DNA from: Prevotella sp. oral taxon 376
GTDB lineage: Bacteria > Bacteroidota > Bacteroidia > Bacteroidales > Bacteroidaceae
DNA length: 64,000 nucleotides
Direction of reading: 5' to 3'
NCBI RefSeq assembly: GCF_003043945.1
Contig: NZ_PYXG01000001.1
Span: 1,538,501-1,602,500 of the forward strand
The notes under the pieces were generated by a model. That model searched no databases, was not told the DNA's origin, and saw only the letters and a program-made list of their open reading frames with translations. A program made the position numbers and the translations under genes. Positions 33,801-42,617 of this stretch are shown here, piece by piece. Within the stretch, counting starts at the first letter, position 1. Each line of letters begins with the position of its first letter.

Positions 33801-34436
33801 ATGAACGCCATAAACGACAATATCACCATCATCGGCATCGCGGGGGGTACGGGAAGCGGAAAGACCACCGTGGTGAGGAAAATCGTCGAGGCCCTGCCGC
33901 CCCATTATGTGGCGGTGGTGCCCCTCGACTCCTATTACAACGACACGACGGGCATGACCGACGAGGAGCGGAAGGCCATCAACTTCGACCATCCCGACGC
34001 CTTCGACTGGAAACTGCTCATCAGGGATGTCAACGAGCTGCGGCAGGGATACGCCATAGAGCAGCCCACTTACTCCTACATCCTGAGCAACCGCCTGCCC
34101 GAGACCGTGCATGTGGAGCCGAAGCCCGTCATCATCATCGAGGGCATCATGACGCTTATCAACAAGCGGCTGCGTGAGATGATGGACCTGAAGATATTCG
34201 TGGACTGCGACTCCGACGAGCGGCTCATCCGCAACATACAGCGCGACACCATCGACCGGGGACGCACGGTGTCGATGGTAGTAGACCGTTACCTGAAGGT
34301 GCTGAAGCCCATGCACGAGCAGTTCATCGAGCCCACCAAGCGCTACGCCGACCTCATCATCCCCCAGGGAGGAGAGAACGCGAAGGGAATAGCCATCCTC
34401 TGCAAGTATATCGAGGGTCTTGTGCCCCTGGAATAG
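33801..34436 (+). CDS. udk: Uridine kinase
   Basis: 211 residues from ATG 33801, chosen because it gives MNAINDNITIIGIAGGTGSGKTT, with the P-loop at residues 15-22. VPLDSYYNDTTGMT, FDHPDAFDW and the IRNIQRDTIDRGRTVSMVVDRYL lid region are typical of uridine/cytidine kinase. It makes UMP and CMP from salvaged nucleosides. Its presence near putative nucleic-acid scavenging genes fits but may be chance. Confidence 0.95.
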   Translation: MNAINDNITIIGIAGGTGSGKTTVVRKIVEALPPHYVAVVPLDSYYNDTTGMTDEERKAINFDHPDAFDWKLLIRDVNELRQGYAIEQPTYSYILSNRLPETVHVEPKPVIIIEGIMTLINKRLREMMDLKIFVDCDSDERLIRNIQRDTIDRGRTVSMVVDRYLKVLKPMHEQFIEPTKRYADLIIPQGGENAKGIAILCKYIEGLVPLE

Positions 34437-34849
34437 CGGCAAGGTTACGATTTGTAACCCGTTGGCGGGACGGGCGCTCATGATGATGCGGTTTCTCGCT
34501 GGAAAACTGCATAATATTCGTTTTCGGGCTTTCTTTTTGCCGTCAGCGGCCTCCGGGAGGGCAGGAAGCCGTTAAAAGGAGGGTCGGAGACGGCCTTTAG
34601 CAGTCCTTTTGGCCGTTGCCCGTGGGGAGGTTTGCCGTCTTTTGCCGGGCTGGAGACCCCAAAAGTGGCATTAACGAGAATTTTCGAAAAACCGGTATCG
34701 CCGCAGATGCCCCTTAAACGCCCCGTAATCGATTTTCGTTTCTCACCTTCACCGGACGAAGGCGAATATCGGTAAGGCGGGAAACCGCAGATGAATATTT
34801 ATTCACTTACGATTTCTCACAAGGTCTCTGAAAAGCCTTTTTGCCGCCG
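34437..34849. other. Intergenic region with the 22-bp AGCCG array
   Basis: About 410 bases with no gene, between convergent udk and the DUF308 gene. Contains a single short TTACGATTTGTAA (34445) and the array at 34523-34654; the rest shows nothing I can name. Confidence 0.6.
34523..34654. repeat. Degenerate AGCCG array, 22-bp period, about six units
   Basis: RGCSG-like unit starts fall at 34523, 34545, 34567, 34589, 34611 and 34633, each 22 bases apart, e.g. AGCGGCCTCC, AGCCGTTAAAA, GGCCGTTGCC, TGCCGTCTTTTGCC. A second array of the same kind lies at 51722-51872. Confidence 0.6.
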
Positions 34850-35584
34850 TTATTCCATCGGCTGGGTGGGAGTATGCGTGTAATAGGGGTTCTCCGCTTT
34901 CGGGGTCGGTGCGCTCCCGGCTTCCGGCTCCTCGGCCGCGGCAGCCCCGGCCTGCTCCTGCGCCCGGGCATTCTCCGCCTCCTCGGCAGCCTTGCGGCTG
35001 GCTTCCTGCGCCTTGGCATACTTGCGCTGCTCGTTGTGGATCTTCACTGCGTTCGTGCATTCCACCACGCCATACAGCAGCATGCACCATCCGATGACGA
35101 AGAGCGGGTCGGCCTGGATGGCCGCCGGATATACGATGGCCACGATGCTGACCAGCAGGATGACGGAGGGCATCACCCAGAAGAACCATCCCACATGGCC
35201 TGTCCGGGACGCCGAGGCCAGGCTTACGAACTGGCTGACGGCTCCGATGACCAGCATCAGCGACAGGACATACACCAGTCCTGTTACGAAGTTGCTCGGC
35301 ATCAGGGCGAAAATGGCGCCCAGCACCAGGCTGCCGGTGCCCGCCAGCGGAAACGAGGGCTTCGCCCCGGCTGTCGGGTTGCCCTCCTCATCGCAGGCCT
35401 CTGCCTCCGGGGCATGCTTCCTGGCACTGTAGTAGGTGGCCAGCGAGATGACTCCCGAGAGGAAAAACAATACTCCGATGGCTATGGTGAGCCATGTAAC
35501 CATCTGCTCACGATACTCTATGAGCAGTACGCCCACGATCATCGCGCACAGCGCGCGAAAGACAGAACTCTGTAGAAACTTCAT
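34850..35584 (-). CDS. DUF308/HdeD-like membrane protein
   Basis: 244 residues with about six hydrophobic helices in two blocks (MKFLQSSVFRALCAMIVGVLLIEY; LVLGAIFALMPSNFVTGLVYVLSLMLVIGAVSQFVSL; WFFWVMPSVILLVSIVAIVYPA), the DUF308/HdeD layout. The last ~70 residues are a charged, Ala/Glu-rich, probably disordered or coiled-coil tail in the cytoplasm. HdeD in E. coli is linked to acid resistance; no such role is shown here. Divergent from the phosphatase gene. Confidence 0.78.
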   Translation of the reverse strand: MKFLQSSVFRALCAMIVGVLLIEYREQMVTWLTIAIGVLFFLSGVISLATYYSARKHAPEAEACDEEGNPTAGAKPSFPLAGTGSLVLGAIFALMPSNFVTGLVYVLSLMLVIGAVSQFVSLASASRTGHVGWFFWVMPSVILLVSIVAIVYPAAIQADPLFVIGWCMLLYGVVECTNAVKIHNEQRKYAKAQEASRKAAEEAENARAQEQAGAAAAEEPEAGSAPTPKAENPYYTHTPTQPME

Positions 35585-35604
35585 AGTCTGATGATTTTAT
35601 ATCG

Positions 35605-35612
35605 CAAAAATA
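35605..35612 (-). promoter_or_regulatory. -7 box of the DUF308 gene
   Basis: The minus strand reads TATTTTTG, 20 bases before the ATG. Confidence 0.5.
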
Positions 35613-35644
35613 CAAACAAAAAGCCAGAAATGCAATAATTTTCG

Positions 35645-35652
35645 TATTTTTG
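35645..35652 (+). promoter_or_regulatory. -7 box of the histidine phosphatase gene
   Basis: TATTTTTG followed by TGC, 21 bases before the ATG at 35674; divergent from the box at 35605-35612. Confidence 0.5.
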
Positions 35653-35673
35653 TGCCTGAAAGACTTGTTGCCT

Positions 35674-36180
35674 ATGACGAAACTATATCTTGTCCGCCAC
35701 GGTGAGACCGAGGACAATGCCCGCCAGATTATGCAGGGCCAAACACAGGGATGCCTCAACGCCCGGGGCGTCCGGCAGGCCGAGGAGCTGCGAGACAGGA
35801 TGCTGCACGAGCCGATCGACGCCTTCGTCGCAAGCGACCTGCGGCGCTCCGTGGAGACCTGTGAGATCATTGCCGGGCCTCATCGGAAGGAGGTGGTGCA
35901 GACCCCGCTGCTGCGGGAAAGAGACTGGGGCGACTTCACGGGGCGCTATATTCCCGACCTTCAGGACGAGGAGTGGCCCGACAACATCGAGTCGCTCGAG
36001 AGGATGGGAGCCCGGGCTCGCAACTTCCTGACCTGGCTGAAGGTGGCCTATCCCGGGCAGACCGTGCTCGCCGTGGGCCACGGCATCATCAACAAGGCCG
36101 TGCAAAGTGTCTACTTCAACCAGCCGATGAGCAAAATCCGGAAGATGGCGAACGCCGAGGTCAGGGTGCTCATACTATAG
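35674..36180 (+). CDS. Histidine phosphatase family protein (phosphoglycerate mutase-like)
   Basis: 168 residues from ATG 35674, chosen because MTKLYLVRHGETEDNARQIMQGQTQG puts the catalytic His (residue 9, RHGE) at the usual place. SDLRRSVETCEIIAG, LLRERDWGDFTGR and LAVGHGIINKAV complete the active site. It hydrolyses phosphate from small molecules; whether it is a sugar phosphatase, alpha-ribazole phosphatase or other is open. An upstream in-frame ATG at 35650 lies within the promoter. Confidence 0.92.
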   Translation: MTKLYLVRHGETEDNARQIMQGQTQGCLNARGVRQAEELRDRMLHEPIDAFVASDLRRSVETCEIIAGPHRKEVVQTPLLRERDWGDFTGRYIPDLQDEEWPDNIESLERMGARARNFLTWLKVAYPGQTVLAVGHGIINKAVQSVYFNQPMSKIRKMANAEVRVLIL

Positions 36181-36183
36181 GCG

Positions 36184-36213
36184 AGAGGGACCTTCCTCAC
36201 GGAAGATCCCTCT
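36184..36213 (+). terminator. Hairpin after the phosphatase gene
   Basis: AGAGGGA-CC-TTCC-TCAC-GGAA-GA-TCCCTCT forms a good stem with one internal loop directly after the stop codon. Confidence 0.5.
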
Positions 36214-36355
36214 GTTAATAACTCTCTGATTTTGCTATCCTTCCAATCTATTTACAAAAACTAAAAACCTATTAAACACTTACCTATTATAAACATCATT
36301 ATTAATTGTCCTTACCTGTATAACTTGTTTTTTAAAGCCATATAACTTGTTTCCC

Positions 36356-37408
36356 TCATCTGTGCCCGTTGCCGAAGCTGCCTCCGCCGCGACTGGTTCC
36401 GCCGGAACGAGTTGCTCCGCCGAAGCTGCCTCCCGAGCGTCCTCCTCCGAAGCCTCCACCACCGAAGTTGCCGTCCATGCGGCTGCCGCCGTAGCTGCGT
36501 GAGGGAGCTCCCATGGAACGGGAGGGTGCCGACGGGCGTGAGTTTTCATTGCCGGGCGAGAAAGAGCGGGCGGGGGTGTCGCTGCTCTCGCCGAAAGAGC
36601 GGAATCCCGAACCCATCCTTGGTGCCGTGGAACGAGTGGAGCTGCGCATGCCGCTGCCGTAGTCTCTTCCGAAGGCGTCCCCTCTGCCCGGGCTTGTCCA
36701 GCTGCCGTCGCGGCGCCCGCCGAATGTGCGGGGCGCGTCGGTAGTTTGTCCCGTGCCGCGCACAGACATTCCGATGCCATCACGGCGTCCGCCGAATGTG
36801 CGGTTGCCGTTGCCCGGCGATGGGGTGAATTCCCTCTGGGTGCGCGTCCTGCCGAACTCCGTGATGCGGGTTCCGTTTCCGAAGTCGCCGCGGTCGAAGC
36901 CGTCGCGCATGCCCACCCGGCGTATTCCGTTAGGATGCGGCCTGCCGTATTGCCTGCCGTAATACCAACTGCATCCGCCATTGTGAGCCCAACTGTGTCC
37001 GCCGTAATAGACTTCGATGAAGCGGGGCCGCCCGAAGTAGAAGTAGTCGCGGTGAGGATAGCGTGCATAGATGCTGAAGTGCCATACTCCCGCGTCCCAA
37101 TAGAGCGGGCGGTAGAAGTAGCGTGCGGCACAGTAGGTCTGGTATTGCCAGTCGAGCAAGATATAGCTCAGGTCGAGGTTGCGCTGTCTCCAGTATATGC
37201 CGTAGAGGTCGTTATAGTCGTTGATACGCATCAGATAGTCGAGGTTTATCTCGTAGGCTGCCTCATACTGATCGTCGGTCAGGTTCAGTTCGTAGGCCAT
37301 CTTGTCCGTAAGAAACAAGGCCTGCTCACGAGCCTGCTCGTAGCTCATAGCGCTGGCGGATGCCGCGAGCGTGAGAAGAGCTGTAAGGGCTAATATGAAC
37401 TTTTTCAT
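36356..37408 (-). CDS. Exported protein with a long Gly/Arg/Ser/Phe-rich C-terminus
   Basis: 350 residues from ATG 37408 (MKKFILALTALLTLAASASA signal; the longer frame starts upstream of a plausible signal). The mature N-terminus DKMAYELNLTDDQYEAAYEINLDYL looks like a helical Spy/CpxP-type segment. A Tyr/Phe/Trp-rich middle (YFYRPLYWDAGVWHFSIYARYPHRDYFYFGRP) is followed by ~190 residues of low complexity, with a repeated TFGGRRDG and a Gly-rich end (GGGGFGGGRSGGSFGG). Function unknown; the tail is certainly disordered and very basic. Confidence 0.7.
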   Translation of the reverse strand: MKKFILALTALLTLAASASAMSYEQAREQALFLTDKMAYELNLTDDQYEAAYEINLDYLMRINDYNDLYGIYWRQRNLDLSYILLDWQYQTYCAARYFYRPLYWDAGVWHFSIYARYPHRDYFYFGRPRFIEVYYGGHSWAHNGGCSWYYGRQYGRPHPNGIRRVGMRDGFDRGDFGNGTRITEFGRTRTQREFTPSPGNGNRTFGGRRDGIGMSVRGTGQTTDAPRTFGGRRDGSWTSPGRGDAFGRDYGSGMRSSTRSTAPRMGSGFRSFGESSDTPARSFSPGNENSRPSAPSRSMGAPSRSYGGSRMDGNFGGGGFGGGRSGGSFGGATRSGGTSRGGGSFGNGHR

Positions 37409-37592
37409 AATCGTATCTTTTAAAACCGTTGTCTCTTGTCTTATCTGATGCAAAGAAACAAAGATTTCTTCATCCGCAGAAAGGATTTTCCCTACTTGGG
37501 CGGGGATTTTCCCTAAACCTTTAGTAATATATCCGAGATTTCTTCGTTAAGTTGTATATATAATAATAAGGTGTAAAGATATTAAGGCGTTT

Positions 37593-39158
37593 ATGAAAAA
37601 GTATACCCTGATGTTTGTCCTGATGCTTGCCTCCCTGTCTGCGAACGCTCAATATGCGTGGCAGGAAGGGCTGGAGGCCGGCAAGCTGGATTTAGGTCAT
37701 GACCTGCGTTACGATGTCGAGCTGCAGGGGTCGCTCTCCAAGGATAAGACCCCGCTATGGCTCAACGCCAACAAGTATGGCCTCTCGTCATTGGACAAGA
37801 GCAACGGATATGTGCGCGGAAGCGTGGTGCGCCCGCTGGCCACCGATTCCGCCCGCCGGTGGGGCATAGGCTATGGGCTGGACATAGCGGCAGCCTACGG
37901 CTACACGAGCGTGCCCGTGGTGCAGCAGGCCTTTGTGGAAGCCCGCTGGCTGCACGGCGTGCTCTCCGTGGGAAGCAAGCAGTATCTCATGCAGCTGAGG
38001 AACAATGGCCTGAGCAGCGGTGCCCAGACCCTGGGCATCAACGCCCGGCCCGTGCCGCAGGTGCGGCTCGCCCTGCCGGAATACTGGGTTCTCCCCGTTC
38101 TTGGCGGTTGGCTCCGCATGAAAGGCCATGTGTCGTTCGGCAAGATGACCGACGACAACTGGCAGCACGACTTTACCCGCAGGCAGTCGCGCTATGCTGA
38201 CGATGTGCTGTATCACAGCAAGTCCGGCTATCTGATGATTGGCAATCCGGAGCGGTTCTTCCCGTGGTCTGTCGAGATGGGGCTGGAGATGGCCACTCTC
38301 TTCGGCGGCGTATCGTATATCCCGCAGAGAGACGGAACCTATAAGGAGATGCGCAACGGCAGGGGCATCCGCGACTTCTGGAATGCCTTCTGGCCCGGAG
38401 GCTCGGATGTGGGGGAGACCACCTATCAGAATGTGGAGGGCGACCAGCTGGGCAGCTGGCTGCTCCGCGTGAACTATGATGCCGACACATGGCGTATGGG
38501 GCTCTATGCCGACAAGTTTTTCGAAGACCATTCCTCGATGCTGCAGTTGGACTACGACGGCTATGGCAGCGGCGACAACTGGAACAGTAAGGAGCGGCAC
38601 CGCTATCTGCTCTATGACTTCAAGGACTGGATGCTGGGCGCGGAGCTGAACTTCAAGTACAACAACTGGTTGCGGAATGTAGTCGTGGAATACCTTTACA
38701 CGAAGTATCAGAGCGGTCCCATCTACCATGATCATTCGCAGACGATTCCCGACCATATAGGAGGAACGGACAATTACTACAATCACTACATCTATCCGGG
38801 ATGGTCGCATTGGGGGCAGGTGATGGGAAATCCGCTCTACCGTTCTCCGCTTTACAACGAGGACGGTGTAATCGAGGTGCGAGACAATCGGTTCGTGGCT
38901 TTCCACTTGGGAATAAACGGCAATCCCACGGAGAACCTGGACTATCGCCTCTTGGCCACTTATCAGGAGGGATGGGGCACTTACGACAGTCCTTATACCC
39001 GGAAGCATCATAATGTGAGCTTCATGATAGAGGCTGCCTATCGATTCAAGCACAACTGGAAGATCAAGGGGGCGTATGGCATGGACTTCGGGCATATCCT
39101 CGGCAGTAATCACGGAATCCAATTCACGATATCCAAATCAGGAATACTAAATTTATAG
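37593..39158 (+). CDS. Capsule assembly Wzi family protein
   Basis: 521 residues with a signal ending SLSANA. A beta-barrel-like sequence of alternating aromatic strands with the Wzi-family segments WRWGIGYGLDIAAAYGY, EARWLHGVLSVGSKQYLMQLRNNGLSSGAQTLGINARPVPQVRLALPEYW and YHSKSGYLMIGNPERFFPWSVEMGLE. Wzi-type proteins sit in the outer membrane and help hold capsule on the surface. Its position near the EPS locus (39661-51436), though on the other strand, fits that. Followed by a lipoprotein after 3 bases. Confidence 0.85.
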   Translation: MKKYTLMFVLMLASLSANAQYAWQEGLEAGKLDLGHDLRYDVELQGSLSKDKTPLWLNANKYGLSSLDKSNGYVRGSVVRPLATDSARRWGIGYGLDIAAAYGYTSVPVVQQAFVEARWLHGVLSVGSKQYLMQLRNNGLSSGAQTLGINARPVPQVRLALPEYWVLPVLGGWLRMKGHVSFGKMTDDNWQHDFTRRQSRYADDVLYHSKSGYLMIGNPERFFPWSVEMGLEMATLFGGVSYIPQRDGTYKEMRNGRGIRDFWNAFWPGGSDVGETTYQNVEGDQLGSWLLRVNYDADTWRMGLYADKFFEDHSSMLQLDYDGYGSGDNWNSKERHRYLLYDFKDWMLGAELNFKYNNWLRNVVVEYLYTKYQSGPIYHDHSQTIPDHIGGTDNYYNHYIYPGWSHWGQVMGNPLYRSPLYNEDGVIEVRDNRFVAFHLGINGNPTENLDYRLLATYQEGWGTYDSPYTRKHHNVSFMIEAAYRFKHNWKIKGAYGMDFGHILGSNHGIQFTISKSGILNL

Positions 39159-39161
39159 AAG

Positions 39162-39620
39162 ATGAGTCATCACATGATCAAGGGCGGCTTCGCCGCTTCC
39201 TGCTTGTTGGTTTTCATATTGTCATTCACCGCCTGCGACCTGGAGACGAGCGGCAACGGCAAGCTCGATGGGTTCTGGCACCTGGAATCCATCGATACCA
39301 TCAACGGAGGATTTAACGACTTGTCGCAGAGGCGATTGTTTTGGGCATTCCAGGCAAAACTGCTGGAACTGACAGATAGGGACGGCCTTCATCCTCAATG
39401 CCTGATGCGCTTTGAGCAGGGAGGCGGCGTGCTGAAGCTCTCAGACCCTTACCTCTATGATCGTGAGGGCGGGGAGGGAGACCACCCGTTGACGGGGCCC
39501 GACTATCTCGTTCCTTTCGGGGTGAATGGCGTGAGTGAGAACTTCACGATTGAAAAACTCACGGGCAGCAAGATGATTCTTAACAGCGGAAAGCTGCGAC
39601 TGTACTTCACGAAGTTCTAA
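39162..39620 (+). CDS. Lipocalin-like lipoprotein
   Basis: 152 residues with an SPII signal ending SFTAC (Cys 25), then KLDGFWHLESIDTINGG, the usual opening of lipocalin-like Bacteroidetes lipoproteins, and ending LTGSKMILNSGKLRLYFTKF. Only 3 bases after the Wzi gene, so probably co-translated and perhaps functionally linked to it. Function unknown. Confidence 0.75.
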   Translation: MSHHMIKGGFAASCLLVFILSFTACDLETSGNGKLDGFWHLESIDTINGGFNDLSQRRLFWAFQAKLLELTDRDGLHPQCLMRFEQGGGVLKLSDPYLYDREGGEGDHPLTGPDYLVPFGVNGVSENFTIEKLTGSKMILNSGKLRLYFTKF

Positions 39621-39660
39621 GGGCGTACTTCTGCAAGGTGCTTCCACAGGGAAAGAAGGA

Positions 39661-40350
39661 TTAGAAAATCTTTCCGAAGACTATGTTGATGAATGTTTTG
39701 GTGAGAATCTTTGCATCAAACCACCACGAACGATGCTCAAGATAATAGAGATCGAGGTCAAGTCGGCGTAGCATCTTCTCCATTGTGTCAGTGTAACCAT
39801 TGTAAAGCGTAGCGTAAGAGGTTACCCCTGGGCGTATCTGATAGAGATAGGTGTAGCGCTTGTCGTACTTCAAAATCTGGTCAATATAGTATTTCCGCTC
39901 GGGGCGCGGACCGACAAATGCCATGTCGCCTTTCATTACATTCCATAGCTGAGGCAATTCGTCGAGGTGATGATTACGGAGGAGGCGGCCTATGCGAGTC
40001 ATTCGCGTATCGTTTTCATGTCCATAGAGCTGTGGACCATTTGCCTCCGCATCGATTCTCATTGTACGGAACTTACAGATGATGAACGGCTTCCCGAACC
40101 TTCCGATGCGCTCTTGCCTGAAGATGGCCGGGCCTCCATCTTCGTGTTTGACCAATATGTAGCAAACAAGAAATAATGGTGAAAAGACTATCATGCATAC
40201 TATTGATACGAACAGATCAAGCAATCGCTTGGTGCTCCGTTCAAATTTATTCATGCCATCAGTTATATAACGAGGGCTGCTTACATCATCGTTGAGCCTT
40301 GCATGACTGTGATTGGCGCGTGCCTTTTCAGTTAATATGATAGTTTCCAT
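39661..40350 (-). CDS. Initiating sugar transferase (WcaJ/UDP-sugar lipid carrier transferase type), distal copy
   Basis: 229 residues from ATG 40350 (METIILTEK). One membrane helix (LLDLFVSIVCMIVFSPLFLVCYILV), then FRQERIGRFGKPFIICKFRTM, the HLDELPQLWNVMKGDMAFVGPRPERK catalytic block and YQIRPGVTSYATLYNGYTDTMEKM. It moves a sugar phosphate to undecaprenyl phosphate, starting a repeat unit at the inner membrane. The EPS locus has a second such enzyme at its other end (50825-51436); the two are clearly related but diverged. Last gene of the locus. Confidence 0.93.
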   Translation of the reverse strand: METIILTEKARANHSHARLNDDVSSPRYITDGMNKFERSTKRLLDLFVSIVCMIVFSPLFLVCYILVKHEDGGPAIFRQERIGRFGKPFIICKFRTMRIDAEANGPQLYGHENDTRMTRIGRLLRNHHLDELPQLWNVMKGDMAFVGPRPERKYYIDQILKYDKRYTYLYQIRPGVTSYATLYNGYTDTMEKMLRRLDLDLYYLEHRSWWFDAKILTKTFINIVFGKIF

Positions 40351-40415
40351 TATATATAATAACGCCGACAATCGATATTTATTATACAAAAAATAAAACG
40401 AAGAAATAAATGTCG

Positions 40416-41171
40416 CTATATTTTGCTCTTTTCCCAGCCTCTGACGGCATAACAGGCATAATAATATATCGACTTAAGAAATGGGAGATGTTCCTGCTTG
40501 CGGTAGATGTTCCATTGCCACGGAAGTATCAGCAACTTGAATGAAGACACAGACTTGCTCCTCGTTCGATACAGGGCTTCCACGCTGCCGGTGTTCTTTG
40601 CCATATATCCTTTCTTGAGTATAAGCAGCCAGAAGGCGTAATCTTCGTGAGGGATATCAGGCATATACTCCGTCCCAACCCTGTTTCTGTCGTACATTCC
40701 AGTGAGATTACCGATGTAATTGCTGTGAAGCATGTCTCGATAATTAACTAGCATGGGAGCCCGGACTATACGATTGTTCCGCTTTCCGCTTTCGTCTATC
40801 TTCTCGTAGTTCGAGAAAACGATTGCTACTTTACTGTCATTGAACAGTGAGAGTTGTCTTTCCAGCTTCGTCGGAAGCCAACAGTCGTCGCTGTCAAGGA
40901 AAGCTATATATCGACCATTGGCATGCCTAATACCGAAATTTCGTGGTGCCGAGGGCATCCCCAAATGGCGGTCGTTGCTCATAACGCTTATCCGTGGGTC
41001 GATGGTCTCATATTTTTTTGCTGTCAAAAGCGAGTTGTCGGTTGAATCATCATCAACGACAATGAGTTCCCATTGTCTGTATGTCTGCGCCAAGACACTC
41101 TCGATGGCCTCTCCAACGAAGGTTTCTGAATTGTGCATCGGCATTATTATGGAAACTAATAAATCCTGCAT
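40416..41171 (-). CDS. Glycosyltransferase family 2
   Basis: 251 residues from ATG 41171 (MQDLLVSIIMPMHNSETFVGEAIESVLAQT). The GT-A donor site reads DDDSTDNSL and the metal site FLDSDDCWLP. DRNRVGTEYMPDIPHEDYAFWLLILKKGY gives the typical acceptor-side acidic pair. It adds one sugar to the lipid-linked repeat unit in the cytoplasm. An upstream in-frame extension to 41288 overlaps the pseudogene tail and is not used here. Confidence 0.88.
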   Translation of the reverse strand: MQDLLVSIIMPMHNSETFVGEAIESVLAQTYRQWELIVVDDDSTDNSLLTAKKYETIDPRISVMSNDRHLGMPSAPRNFGIRHANGRYIAFLDSDDCWLPTKLERQLSLFNDSKVAIVFSNYEKIDESGKRNNRIVRAPMLVNYRDMLHSNYIGNLTGMYDRNRVGTEYMPDIPHEDYAFWLLILKKGYMAKNTGSVEALYRTRSKSVSSFKLLILPWQWNIYRKQEHLPFLKSIYYYACYAVRGWEKSKI

Positions 41172-41221
41172 ATGTGGGCGAATTACGGTGTTGTTTGTCT
41201 CTTTATGTTGTTTGGGCAAGC

Positions 41222-41526
41222 TTATATGTTGTCGTACAGCGAAGGTTCGAATAATATTTGGCTGTAAATAGATTTTAGTATTGGCCACCGCTTGTAGTAG
41301 TCAAGGCGGCGGTTTATATTGTATAACCATGTAGCATTTTCATTTAATGTCATGCCTTCGATGTGTATTGGCTCGAAAGGGTCATCGAACCGGGCGTTGA
41401 GATCTTCGTATTTGTTCCAGTTGATATATGAAGGGTCGTCTGCAATCTCTTTGTTATTTCGTAGGCAGAAGCCATTGCCCACATTCTGTTACAGAGTCCT
41501 CCAGTAGGGATGAGTGTTGTCTTCAT
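41222..41526 (-). pseudogene. Frameshifted, truncated glycosyltransferase-like gene (GGLCNRM type)
   Basis: The ATG at 41526 opens MKTTLIPTGGLCNRMWAMAS followed by AYEITKRLQTTLHI, the start of a family with the GGLCNRM motif. That frame then loses sense, while the neighbouring frame continues INWNKYEDLNARFDDPFEPI, HIEGMTLNENATWLYN and ends after ILFEPSLYDNI. The shift lies near 41420. The total of about 100 codons is far short of the usual ~250-300, so it is also truncated at the 3' end. Judged inactive. Confidence 0.7.
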
Positions 41527-41713
41527 AACTACTTAATGTATGAGGTCAGTCGACAATACCCGCTATTGATTCATGCTGAAAGTCTACAAGGGCACTCGGC
41601 AAGGGGTGTGTCTCGATAAAGGGTAAATGTTGTTGCATGGGCAATACAGATGAATTGTTATTTATATAACTCGATTTTGGCGGTGTTATTGCATGTGAGC
41701 ATGAGAGAAAACA

Positions 41714-42616
41714 TCAGATTATGCGGTAATAGAGAGATGGCGCCAGAATGTTTAGCATTCGCGCCATGAAAACGAGGACATAGCGTATGGGGAAAAAGCA
41801 ATGCATGTAATAGAGAATGTCCTGCGTGCAGTGTGGGGGCGAGAAGAAGTAATGGTATCGTTGACGGATTGTCATCTTCAACAACCTCTGACGCTCTTCG
41901 TCAAGGGTTAAATGATCATTGTCGCAGCGTCCGCATATCTCAGCGGTCGTAACAACAGGCATTTCCTTTCTGCAAGTCTCAACTCCATAAGCCCAGTCTG
42001 CACATCTGTGGCAGTAATGTTCATCTATTATGCCGATATGATTGTATACATTCCGACTTACAAGAAGTATGTTGCCATTGGTCAGCTGACAAGGTTGCGG
42101 GACACCTATGGGCTTTAGCAGTCGACTTCGGCCTAATATACGAGACTTATATATGCCGCCTCCATAGGTTATTTCTGTGCCGTCAAGGCTGCTTACAATT
42201 CCCGCATAGAGGCCTGGCTGACCGTAGTGGTTGCGGACATAAGCGTCAGCCTGAAGCAAGAAATCAAAGCATTCGGGTAATAAAAAAGTGTCGTCGTTGA
42301 GCAACAAGAAGAAGTCGAAGGGTGCATTATATGACAGTGCCGCCTGCCAAGCCTGTCTCATGCCGCCTGCCCAGTAGCTATTGCCATCGGTGCAGATTAT
42401 GTTTATATGCCTGTCTGCAAATGTCGTACTTACGGTTTCGGCAGTTCCGTCAGTACATCCGTCGTTGGTTAGGAATACATTTAAGTCTATATGCGGGGTA
42501 GAAATGGAATTGTAATGATCGAGGGAAACGAAAAGCGACTGCAACGAGCGCAATGTCTTGCTGCGTCGGTTATGGCAGGTAAGCAGAGCGGCTATACGGT
42601 AATGTTTGTCTTCCAT
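41714..42616 (-). CDS. Glycosyltransferase family 2 (rhamnosyltransferase-like)
   Basis: 300 residues. RIAALLTCHNRRSKTLRSLQSLF opens the fold; VFLTNDGCTDGTAETV and FFLLLNDDTFLLPECFDFLL are donor and metal sites; YGVETCRKEMPVVTTAEICGRCDND holds acceptor-side residues. The C-terminus ends in a hydrophobic/amphipathic stretch (FFPIRYVLVFMARMLNILAPSLYY) that may contact the membrane. The pattern with an early DG and NDD is common in rhamnosyltransferase-like GT2. 1 base after the GT4 stop. Confidence 0.88.
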   Translation of the reverse strand: MEDKHYRIAALLTCHNRRSKTLRSLQSLFVSLDHYNSISTPHIDLNVFLTNDGCTDGTAETVSTTFADRHINIICTDGNSYWAGGMRQAWQAALSYNAPFDFFLLLNDDTFLLPECFDFLLQADAYVRNHYGQPGLYAGIVSSLDGTEITYGGGIYKSRILGRSRLLKPIGVPQPCQLTNGNILLVSRNVYNHIGIIDEHYCHRCADWAYGVETCRKEMPVVTTAEICGRCDNDHLTLDEERQRLLKMTIRQRYHYFFSPPHCTQDILYYMHCFFPIRYVLVFMARMLNILAPSLYYRII

Positions 42617-42617
42617 T

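Noticed and set aside
37788..39122. 444-codon open frame opposite the Wzi gene
   Set aside because: Sequence is composition-driven (Val/His/Ile repeats) with no motif; the plus-strand Wzi frame explains the region.
41527..41713. 30-codon frame (MQQHLPFIETHPLPSALVD) before the GGLCNRM remnant
   Set aside because: Too short and without context; it may be a relic but cannot be supported.
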